NCBI GenBank assembly: GCA_041601535.1 | Contig: JBFIHZ010000216.1 | Coordinates: 1-6,996, forward strand | DNA length: 6,996 nt | Direction: 5' to 3' | Source of the DNA: JBFIHZ01 sp041601535 | GTDB taxonomy: Bacteria > Pseudomonadota > Gammaproteobacteria > Xanthomonadales > SZUA-36 | Notes under the pieces: model-generated | Told to the model about the DNA's origin: nothing | The model's database searches: none | Seen by the model: the letters and a program-made list of their open reading frames with translations, nothing else | Translations under genes and position numbers: made by a program | Part shown: in pieces, positions 1 through 5,759 of the stretch | Position numbering within the stretch: the stretch's first letter is position 1 | Layout: each line of letters begins with the position of its first letter

Positions 1-325
1 GCATCTCCGCCGGACTGGCGGTTTGCAATTCCAGCAGGCTGCCGTTGACCAGGCGCTGCTGCCATTCGGGCTCGGCAAAAGCGCACACCTCCGTCAGTTC
101 AGGCAAACTGGCCCAGCCACGGTACCCCGGCGGCATTTGTGCCACAGCGGGATCCCGGACGGTTTGCAGTTGCAACACGGCTGGCCCGGCAAAATACAGG
201 CGCAGGGGCTGCTGCAGGGCGGCCACCACCAGCGCCATATCGAGCTGGGAACGCGCCGAACGCTGCTGGTAAGGGCCGCTGCGTATCACCAATCCAATAC
301 ACTGCGGGCTGACCGGGGAGCTCAA
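1..325 (-). CDS. tusC: TusC/DsrF-family sulfur-relay protein, partial (C-terminus beyond left edge)
   Basis: In E. coli TusC forms the TusBCD complex with TusB and TusD, which passes persulfide sulfur from TusA to TusE for 2-thiolation of tRNA wobble uridine (mnm5s2U34) in the cytoplasm. Here 108 codons are visible on the minus strand before the edge; the E. coli protein has about 119 residues, so only a short tail is missing. The call rests on position directly after tusD, on size, and on a DsrE-like start: a hydrophobic strand (CIGLVIRSGPYQQRSARSQ), then a helix (LDMALVVAALQQ) and a second strand (LRLYFAGPAV). Sequence similarity to E. coli TusC is weak. The likely start is TTG at 325-323, sharing two bases with the tusD stop, which suggests translational coupling. 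GTG at 292-290, in the same frame, is an alternative. Without dsrAB in view, DsrF of a sulfur oxidiser cannot be excluded. Confidence 0.72.
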   Translation of the reverse strand, partial: MSSPVSPQCIGLVIRSGPYQQRSARSQLDMALVVAALQQPLRLYFAGPAVLQLQTVRDPAVAQMPPGYRGWASLPELTEVCAFAEPEWQQRLVNGSLLELQTASPAEM

Positions 326-672
326 AACGTCACCACCCGGTCGCAGTCCAGCACCAGCTCCATCAATTCAGTTAATCCGGAGTCCTGCCACGGCGCATCG
401 GCCGGCCCCGGCAGCCGGCGTTGCCGCGAAGAGCTGCATAACAGCAGGCGAACACCGCCGCTGCGCGACAGTTCCGACCAGGCCGCACACAGTTGCGGCG
501 TGCCACCGTCATGTGCCTCACCGGCCAGCGCGTTGTAGACCCCGTCTTCGCGGAAGAACACCGCGGGCACGGTTACTCCGGCCTGGGCCGCCGCCTGCAA
601 GAACCGCCAGGCAGTGAGCGCCAGCCCGGAACCCCAGGGGCTTTCATTGACAATAACGACTAAACTGGTCAC
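322..672 (-). CDS. tusD: TusD/DsrE-family sulfurtransferase subunit
   Basis: This is the sulfur-carrying subunit of the TusBCD relay for tRNA 2-thiouridine synthesis, a soluble cytoplasmic protein. The 116-residue product shows the DsrE fold: an opening strand (LVVIVNESPWGS), a helix, the family signature FFREDGVYNA at residues 39-48, and a Cys at residue 79 in the strand VRLLLCSSS, matching the sulfur-accepting Cys78 of E. coli TusD. It ends in CDRVVTF, close to the E. coli end CDRVVQF. E. coli TusD is slightly longer (128). The start is GTG at 672-670; no ATG, GTG or TTG lies further upstream in frame near it, and no clear Shine-Dalgarno sequence precedes it. tusC overlaps its stop, so the two form an operon read away from bepA. 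TusD is the first choice; DsrE is the alternative, because the two families are hard to separate without genome context. Confidence 0.87.
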   Translation of the reverse strand: MTSLVVIVNESPWGSGLALTAWRFLQAAAQAGVTVPAVFFREDGVYNALAGEAHDGGTPQLCAAWSELSRSGGVRLLLCSSSRQRRLPGPADAPWQDSGLTELMELVLDCDRVVTF

Positions 673-676
673 GTTT

Positions 677-728
677 GATAATCGAACCCGTACACGCGCT
701 TGCTGTCTGAGCGGGAGTGCATAAATTT
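677..728 (+). promoter_or_regulatory. Candidate bepA promoter in the tusD-bepA divergent region
   Basis: Only 74 bases separate the divergent starts of tusD and bepA, so promoters for both must lie here or overlap the genes. On the plus strand GATAAT at 677-682 is a 5/6 match to the -10 consensus but has no good -35. A second choice is TTGCTG (700-705) with TAAATT (722-727), spacer 16. On the minus strand the complement of 678-683 reads GATTAT, about 6 bases before the tusD GTG, which would make a leaderless or nearly leaderless transcript. None of these is strong; the entry marks where the promoters should be. Confidence 0.3.
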
Positions 729-746
729 CTCTGGAAAACGTCCTGA

Positions 747-2246
747 ATGCGGAATTTTAGCAAACAAACCCTCATCCGTACGCTGGTCATGTTGGCCAGC
801 TGCGTGGTCAGCCTGTCCAGTGTGGCCCAGAATGAACGGCTCAACCTGCCGGACATGGGCGCTTCCGCCGATACCATCCTGTCGCGCAAGGAAGAGGAAG
901 CCTACGCCCGTTCACTGGTCCGGCAGATGCGCGCCTACGAGGTGCTTAACGAAGATCCGCTGATTTCCGCCTATTTCGAGGACATGGGATACCGCCTGGT
1001 GGCCAACAGCGACCGGCCGGACAAACCGTTCACCTTCGTGGTGCTGAACCAGGACGTGGTGAATGCGTTTGCGGCGCCAGGTGGCGTGGTGGCGCTTTAC
1101 AGTGGCTTGATCCTGGAAGCGGACGATGAAAATGAAGTGGCCGGTGTGCTGGCCCATGAAGTGGCCCATATCACGCAGCAACACCTGTACCGGGCGATGG
1201 AAAACGCACAATCGATGAGCGTGCCGCTGATGCTGGCCATGCTGGGCCTGGTACTGGCGGGTGGCGGCAGCGGCGAAGCCATCCAGGGGGCTTTGATCGG
1301 GGGCACCGCCGCGGCGCAGCAGGCACAAATCTATTTTACCCGGCAAAACGAAGTGGAAGCGGACCGCATTGGCATTCAGACCCTGTCACATGCTGGTTTT
1401 GACCCACGAGGCATGGGCGAGTTTTTTGAAAAAATGAACCGGCTGACCCGGTCCATGGGCGAAGGACCACCGGAATACCTGCGCACCCACCCGGTCACGG
1501 TAAGCCGTATTGCCGAGGCGGACAACCGTGCGGCCAATATGCCGCCCCCCAAGCCGTCGGACGGGCGGGATTTTTACCTGATGCAGGCCCGTTTGCGCGC
1601 CACCAGCGCCGATTACCCTGACACAGCGTTGAAATATTTCAATCACCGCAAAGAACGGGCCGACACCGCACCGGCAGAACGCGAAGCCCTGGAATACGGC
1701 ACGGCCATCATCCTGCAGCGCAAGGGGCAGTACGACGAGGCGCGTAAAATTCTTGCAAGCCTGGCGGCACAAAAGCCTCATATCGCATACGACATCCAGC
1801 TGTCGGAGCTGGACCTGGACAGCGGCCACGTCAGCGACGCGGTGCAACGTCTGGCCGGCCTGTACCAGAGTTTTCCCGGCAACCACGCCATTTCCATGGA
1901 GTACAGCAACGCCCTGCTGCACGAAGCCAAGCCGGGTTCGGCAGAAACCGCCAGCCGGATATTGCGCAAACAACTGCTCAGCCACCCGGATAATCCCAGC
2001 CTGTATACCCTGTATGCCCGGGCCGCCAACGACTCCGGCGACACGGTGCGGGCCAAGGAAGCCATTGCCGAGGCCTATTTCCTGCGCAACGCCATCCACG
2101 AGGCCATTTTACAGTTGCAGGAACTGCTCAAGCGCGACGATCTGAGCTACTACCAGCGCGCCCGCATCACCGCCCGTCTGAACGAAGTGCAGATCCAGTT
2201 GGCCAAGGAAGGGCTGGAATCGCACGAATTGCCCCAGCCTCGATAA
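747..2246 (+). CDS. bepA: BepA-type periplasmic M48 zinc metallopeptidase with TPR domain
   Basis: BepA (YfgC) is a periplasmic chaperone-protease that helps LptD and the BAM complex assemble at the outer membrane and degrades stalled LptD. The 499-residue protein (E. coli 487) starts with a signal peptide, probably cut after Ala27 (SSVA). The zinc site HEVAH is at residues 137-141, and the third ligand Glu202 lies in EVEAD (202-206), one residue offset from E. coli His136/His140/Glu201. THP at 247-249 gives the further conserved His of the family (E. coli His246). A glycine-rich hydrophobic stretch (161-190) lies between the two zinc motifs. Residues from about 275 to 490 are helical with TPR-like repeats, for example around 313-337 and 432-460. 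GGAAAA at 733-738 is a plausible ribosome binding site for ATG 747. The neighbours upstream (tusDC) are divergent and phoB downstream has its own promoter, so bepA is probably monocistronic. No frameshift or lost catalytic residue is seen. Confidence 0.92.
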   Translation: MRNFSKQTLIRTLVMLASCVVSLSSVAQNERLNLPDMGASADTILSRKEEEAYARSLVRQMRAYEVLNEDPLISAYFEDMGYRLVANSDRPDKPFTFVVLNQDVVNAFAAPGGVVALYSGLILEADDENEVAGVLAHEVAHITQQHLYRAMENAQSMSVPLMLAMLGLVLAGGGSGEAIQGALIGGTAAAQQAQIYFTRQNEVEADRIGIQTLSHAGFDPRGMGEFFEKMNRLTRSMGEGPPEYLRTHPVTVSRIAEADNRAANMPPPKPSDGRDFYLMQARLRATSADYPDTALKYFNHRKERADTAPAEREALEYGTAIILQRKGQYDEARKILASLAAQKPHIAYDIQLSELDLDSGHVSDAVQRLAGLYQSFPGNHAISMEYSNALLHEAKPGSAETASRILRKQLLSHPDNPSLYTLYARAANDSGDTVRAKEAIAEAYFLRNAIHEAILQLQELLKRDDLSYYQRARITARLNEVQIQLAKEGLESHELPQPR

Positions 2247-2254
2247 TTGCCCCG

Positions 2255-2287
2255 CTGTCATTAAACTGTCACACGCCTAACTATAAT
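2255..2287 (+). promoter_or_regulatory. Pho box and -10 element of the phoBR promoter
   Basis: CTGTCATTAAACTGTCAC at 2255-2272 contains two perfect CTGTCA half-sites (2255 and 2266) exactly 11 bp apart, the known PhoB-binding arrangement. Nine bases later comes a perfect -10 TATAAT at 2282-2287. There is no -35 element, as expected for PhoB-activated sigma70 promoters, where the Pho box takes that place. Transcription would start near 2294, giving a leader of about 23 nt. The box begins only 9 bp after the bepA stop codon. It implies positive autoregulation of phoBR under phosphate starvation. Confidence 0.93.
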
Positions 2288-2316
2288 GGGAGTCTGATGA
2301 AACGACGGATTCCAAT

Positions 2317-3015
2317 GTGAGCGCTATGCGGGCTAATGTACTGGTGGTGGAGGACGAACAGGCCATTCGCGAAATGATCGCCTTCGCACTCGACCGGGCG
2401 GGCATGGATGTCAGTCTGGCGGGAAACGCCCAGGAAGCACTGGTTGCCATCAGTTCAAACCGGCCTGATATCATTCTGATGGACTGGATGATGCCCGGCG
2501 TCAGCGGCCTGGAGCTGACGCGGAGATTGCGGCGTGACTCGTTCACCGAGGACATTCCCATCATCATGCTTACCGCACGGGTTACCGAAGATGACAAGGT
2601 AGCCGGACTCGAGGCCGGAACAGATGACTACGTTATCAAGCCATTTTCCCCACGTGAACTGCTGGCGCGCATCCGTGCGGTGCTGCGGCGCAGCACACCA
2701 GCGGACGACGAGGGCCAGATCACGGCAGGCAGCCTGGTGCTTGATACCGTTTCCCGGCGCGTGCTGCAGAATGGCCAGGAAATTCACCTGGGTCCAACCG
2801 AGTACCGGCTGCTGGAATTTTTCATGGGGCATGCCGGGCGCGCCTACAGCCGCACGCAGCTGCTGGACCATGTCTGGGGAGCCAATGCATACCTGGAGGA
2901 GCGCACGGTTGATGTGCACGTTCGCCGCCTGCGCAAAGCGCTGGAGCCGGCCGGCGTCAGCGGCTATCTGCAAACCGTGCGTGGACACGGTTACCGCTTC
3001 CTCGCTGAAGACTGA
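2317..3015 (+). CDS. phoB: Phosphate-regulon response regulator PhoB (OmpR/PhoB family)
   Basis: PhoB is the DNA-binding regulator that PhoR phosphorylates when phosphate is scarce; PhoB~P binds Pho boxes and recruits sigma70 polymerase. Residues 8-121 form the receiver domain with acidic pair Glu12-Asp13, phospho-acceptor Asp56 (in LMDWMMP), Thr86 and Lys108 (IKPFSP). Residues about 135-229 form the winged-helix domain, with the recognition helix in TVDVHVRRLRKALEP (197-211) and wing VRGHGYRF (221-228). The start is GTG 2317, served by CGGA at 2306-2309. ATG 2326 is an alternative that gives exactly E. coli numbering (Asp53, Thr83, Lys105) but has a poorer ribosome binding site. The gene lies behind a Pho box and 23 bp before phoR, so the two are cotranscribed. 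Length 232 (229 from ATG 2326) matches the family, and nothing is missing. Confidence 0.97.
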   Translation: MSAMRANVLVVEDEQAIREMIAFALDRAGMDVSLAGNAQEALVAISSNRPDIILMDWMMPGVSGLELTRRLRRDSFTEDIPIIMLTARVTEDDKVAGLEAGTDDYVIKPFSPRELLARIRAVLRRSTPADDEGQITAGSLVLDTVSRRVLQNGQEIHLGPTEYRLLEFFMGHAGRAYSRTQLLDHVWGANAYLEERTVDVHVRRLRKALEPAGVSGYLQTVRGHGYRFLAED

Positions 3016-3038
3016 TACGGCATCGGCAGGAACCGCGC

Positions 3039-4349
3039 ATGCCGGCGCGTAGCTGGAAGTTTCACCTCAGCCGCATTGCCACAGCGGGCGCCGCACTGGC
3101 CGTGCTGGGGTGGCTGGTGGGCCACCCGGTCAAGATTTTGCTGGCCAGCCTGGTGGCTTACCAGGGCTGGCACCTGTTCAATATTGCCCGCCTGTTTGGC
3201 TGGCTGCAGGATACCCGCGGCCCGATACCGGAAAGCCGTGGAATCTGGGCAGATATTTTTGACAGCATCAATGCCATGGAAGACCAGACCCGGCGCCAGG
3301 AAGACCGTTATCGCAACATGATTACCGAGTTCCAGAACCTTACCAACGCCCTGCCGGATGCCACCCTGGTGATTGACTCACAGGGCAATATTACCTGGAG
3401 CAACGATACCGCCACCGCCATGCTCGGCTTGCGGCTGCCGGAAGACCTGGGCCAGTCCGTGACCAACCTGCTGCGCGGCCCGGCATTCGCCGAGTGGCTG
3501 CAGCGCGAGGAAAGTAAGCAGACGCGGCTGGAAATGCCCTCTCCGGTAAACGACAACCAGTGGTTGCATGTCACCTCGGTTCCGTTCCAGCAGCACCAGC
3601 GGCTGATCGTGTTGCGTGACATCACTGAAATTCATAATGTGGAACGCATCCGGCGTGATTTTGTGGCGAATATTTCACACGAACTGCGCACCCCGGTAAC
3701 GGTATTGCTGGGCTATCTTGAATTGCTGCAAAACCACCCCGCCAGCGAAGTCGCGGACGCCATCACCCGAATGCAGGGCCAGACCCGCCAGATGAAAGCC
3801 CTGCTGGACGACTTGCTGGAGCTGTCCCGCCTGCAAAGCGACGAGATTCAGGGCGAGGAACAGGAAGTGGATGTCCCCGCGATGCTGGAACAGCTGAAAG
3901 AGCAGGCCATTGAAATCAGTCAGGGCAAGCACCGGCTGAATTTCTCGATTACGCCGGGTTTACGCCTGGTGGGCGTGGCCTCCGACCTGGAAAGCGCATT
4001 CCGCAACCTGATCATCAACGCCATCCGTTACACGCCGGAACAGGGCGAGGTACAGGTGGACTGGAGCGACAGCCCACAGGGCCCGCGCCTGGCCGTGCGC
4101 GACACCGGCATTGGCATTCCCAAGCGGGATTTGCCCCGCCTGACTGAACGCTTCTACCGTGTCGGTTCGGATCGCGCGCGGCAATCCGGCGGCACCGGAC
4201 TTGGCCTGGCCATCGTCAAGCACGTAATGAATGCGCATAAAGCACGCCTGCTGATTTCCAGCGAACTGGGCGAAGGCAGCCAGTTCGCCTGTTTGTTTCC
4301 GCCGGAACGTAAAGTCGGCGCGACAGCAGCCAGCGCCGTTACAGATTGA
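3039..4349 (+). CDS. phoR: Phosphate-regulon sensor histidine kinase PhoR
   Basis: PhoR is the inner-membrane kinase/phosphatase partner of PhoB; with PhoU and the Pst transporter it reports phosphate availability. The 436-residue protein (E. coli 431) has two closely spaced membrane segments (about 12-27 and 31-48) with almost no periplasmic loop, typical of PhoR. A short linker and a PAS domain follow (about 95-198). The dimerisation/phosphotransfer domain has the H-box NISHELRTP at 211-219, with His214 as the phosphorylated residue. The ATPase domain shows the N-box FRNLIINAIRYTP (321-333), G1 DTGIGI (355-360), F-box RLTERFYRV (367-375) and G2 GGTGLGLAIV (384-393). AGGAA at 3028-3032, six bases before ATG 3039, is a good ribosome binding site and fixes the start. 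It follows phoB by 23 bp and shares its Pho-controlled promoter. All catalytic motifs are intact. Confidence 0.97.
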   Translation: MPARSWKFHLSRIATAGAALAVLGWLVGHPVKILLASLVAYQGWHLFNIARLFGWLQDTRGPIPESRGIWADIFDSINAMEDQTRRQEDRYRNMITEFQNLTNALPDATLVIDSQGNITWSNDTATAMLGLRLPEDLGQSVTNLLRGPAFAEWLQREESKQTRLEMPSPVNDNQWLHVTSVPFQQHQRLIVLRDITEIHNVERIRRDFVANISHELRTPVTVLLGYLELLQNHPASEVADAITRMQGQTRQMKALLDDLLELSRLQSDEIQGEEQEVDVPAMLEQLKEQAIEISQGKHRLNFSITPGLRLVGVASDLESAFRNLIINAIRYTPEQGEVQVDWSDSPQGPRLAVRDTGIGIPKRDLPRLTERFYRVGSDRARQSGGTGLGLAIVKHVMNAHKARLLISSELGEGSQFACLFPPERKVGATAASAVTD

Positions 4350-4352
4350 TGA

Positions 4353-4383
4353 CCAGCGGGTAACGCGCTGGCTTACCGCCAGC
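4353..4383 (+). other. Two mutually exclusive hairpins just after phoR
   Basis: CCAGCG (4353-4358) pairs with CGCTGG (4366-4371), and GCTGGC (4367-4372) pairs with GCCAGC (4378-4383) around a 5-base loop. The two stems share the segment 4367-4371, so only one can form at a time. No run of T follows, so this is not a classical intrinsic terminator. It could stabilise the phoBR mRNA 3' end or be chance in GC-rich DNA. The rest of the 4350-4451 gap shows nothing I can name. Confidence 0.3.
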
Positions 4384-4451
4384 ACCAAAGCCGGCCTGAA
4401 CGCGCTATTTTCATTGCCTGAGCCAGCCACGCCATATACCCGCCTGGCCGG

Positions 4452-4485
4452 TTGTCACAGATCTGTCATATCCAGCCTCTACCAT
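4452..4485 (+). promoter_or_regulatory. Pho box and -10 element of the pstS promoter
   Basis: TTGTCACAGATCTGTCAT at 4452-4469 has half-sites TTGTCA (4452) and CTGTCA (4463), 11 bp apart. TACCAT at 4480-4485 (4/6 match) sits ten bases after the box, one base further than in the phoB promoter. As expected for PhoB-dependent promoters there is no -35. Transcription would start near 4492 and give a leader of about 50 nt before ATG 4543. Confidence 0.88.
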
Positions 4486-4542
4486 CTGCGCCATGCACGA
4501 CCACCCGACCATCAGTTTCACGTCAGATTACGGAGTAATTCA

Positions 4543-5511
4543 ATGAACAAACGGATCGCAGTGCTCAGCCTGGCGCTGACCATGGCCACAGCCCCGGCGG
4601 CGTTCGGGCAAGCCCAGCTTGATGAGAACCTGCCGGAATACACCAAGGTCAGCGGCATTTCGGGCAATGTATCCAGCGTGGGCTCGGATACCCTGGCCAA
4701 TCTTATGACCCTGTGGGCCGAAGAATTCAAACGCGTCTACCCCAGTGTAAATGTCCAGATCCAGGCAGCCGGTTCGTCAACAGCACCCCCGGCACTGACT
4801 GAAGGCACATCCAACCTCGGCCCGATGAGCCGCCTGATGAAAGACAATGAAATCGAGGCATTTGAAAAGAAACGGGGCTACAAACCAACCCCGATAGCCG
4901 TGGCCATCGATGCCCTGGCACTTTTTGTGCACAAGGACAACCCCATCGAGGGTCTGACCCTGCAGCAAACAGATGCGATATTTTCCTCCACCCGGACCTG
5001 TGGCGCGGAGGAAGACATTACTGCCTGGTCACAGCTGGGACTCACCGGCCCTTGGGCTGACCGCAGCATTCAGATTTATGGCCGCAACTCGGTATCCGGC
5101 ACCTATGGCTATTTCAAGCAGCACGCGCTGTGCAAAGGTGATTTCAAGAACACGGTCAACGAACAGCCCGGCTCGGCTTCGGTGGTTCAGTCAGTCAGCT
5201 CTTCACTCAATGGCATAGGCTATTCCGGCATCGGTTACACCACCTCCTCGGTCCGCGCGGTGCCATTGGCCAGCGCACCCGGCAAGGAATTTGTGGCCGC
5301 CACCGCCGCCAATGCGATCAATGGCAGCTACCCGCTGGCGCGTTTTTTGTACGTCTACGTTAACAAGGAACCCGGCAAACCCATTGATCCGGTGACGCTG
5401 GAGTTTCTGCGCATGGTGTTGTCGCGCAGCGGCCAGGGCGTGGTGGTCAAGGATGGTTATATTCCGTTGCCGGCCGCGGTTTCCGCAAGGGAGTTTGCCA
5501 AGTTGAATTGA
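4543..5511 (+). CDS. pstS: Periplasmic phosphate-binding protein PstS (Pseudomonas type)
   Basis: PstS binds inorganic phosphate in the periplasm and hands it to the PstCAB ABC transporter; it is also part of the signal path to PhoR. The 322-residue product has a signal peptide (about 1-22, cut near AFG/QA). The phosphate-site segments are VGSDTLANLM (46-55), AGSSTAPPALTEG (76-88), NLGPMSR (91-97), AIDALALFVHKDNP (121-134) and GRNSVSGTYGYF (180-191). NEQPGSASVVQSVS (206-219) and NGIGYSGIGY (223-232) are very like Pseudomonas PstS. Cys153 and Cys197 could form a disulfide. The frame is open upstream to an ATG at 4414, but GGAG at 4532-4535, seven bases before ATG 4543, and the signal peptide fix the start at 4543; the longer version would also read through the Pho box. 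A terminator follows, and pstCAB is not downstream, so pstS is transcribed alone. Confidence 0.96.
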   Translation: MNKRIAVLSLALTMATAPAAFGQAQLDENLPEYTKVSGISGNVSSVGSDTLANLMTLWAEEFKRVYPSVNVQIQAAGSSTAPPALTEGTSNLGPMSRLMKDNEIEAFEKKRGYKPTPIAVAIDALALFVHKDNPIEGLTLQQTDAIFSSTRTCGAEEDITAWSQLGLTGPWADRSIQIYGRNSVSGTYGYFKQHALCKGDFKNTVNEQPGSASVVQSVSSSLNGIGYSGIGYTTSSVRAVPLASAPGKEFVAATAANAINGSYPLARFLYVYVNKEPGKPIDPVTLEFLRMVLSRSGQGVVVKDGYIPLPAAVSAREFAKLN

Positions 5512-5544
5512 TGGCACCATGCGCGCCAGTACACCGCACGACCG

Positions 5545-5571
5545 GGCCCGGCTTTTGCCGGGCCTTTTTTT
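5545..5571 (+). terminator. Strong intrinsic terminator after pstS
   Basis: A perfect 8-bp GC stem (GGCCCGGC at 5545-5552, GCCGGGCC at 5557-5564) with a TTTT loop is followed by seven T (5565-5571). It lies 33 bp after the pstS stop and separates pstS from the porin gene. Confidence 0.96.
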
Positions 5572-5616
5572 GCAGAGCTACGCGCGTTTGTCATATTTCC
5601 GGCCTGGCGGCGTCAA

Positions 5617-5661
5617 ATGTCGCCATTTAGTCACACTACTGTCATAAATCCGCAATAAACT
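5617..5661 (+). promoter_or_regulatory. Pho box (three half-sites in register) and -10 of the porin promoter
   Basis: Half-sites ATGTCG (5617), TAGTCA (5628) and CTGTCA (5639) all carry GTC at the same place and are spaced exactly 11 bp. The core box is TAGTCACACTACTGTCAT (5628-5645). TAAACT at 5656-5661 (4/6 match to the -10) stands 17 bp after the start of the last half-site, the same distance as in the pstS promoter. Transcription would start near 5668, giving a leader of about 90 nt. This puts the porin gene in the Pho regulon. Confidence 0.8.
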
Positions 5662-5759
5662 GCGCTGGCCTCGTGGTAAACGACGTGCCCGGTGCACCGC
5701 GCCCCATGCAGGCCAATGGAAGCAAGCACACCCAAATCAGCTTTGTGGAGACCCTCGGG

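Noticed and set aside
23..538. Open frame of 171 codons on the plus strand
   Set aside because: It is antisense to tusD and tusC, which have recognisable family features and an operon overlap. The product is low-complexity with no domain.
647..652. Perfect -35 TTGACA upstream of bepA, inside tusD
   Set aside because: No -10 lies 16-18 bp downstream; the nearest good one (GATAAT, 677) is 24 bp away.
789..803. Lipobox-like LASC (residues 16-19) in BepA, suggesting a lipoprotein
   Set aside because: Arg11 leaves only about five hydrophobic residues before the Cys, too few for a lipoprotein signal. Cleavage after Ala27 gives a normal signal peptide.
1386..2099. Long open frame (237 codons) on the minus strand
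   Set aside because: It lies wholly antisense to bepA, whose zinc site, EVEAD and TPR region are clear; GC-rich coding DNA often leaves the opposite strand open. No recognisable domain.
4414..4542. N-terminal extension of pstS from ATG 4414
   Set aside because: It would place the Pho box and the predicted transcription start inside the gene and bury the signal peptide. ATG 4543 has a good ribosome binding site and a signal peptide.
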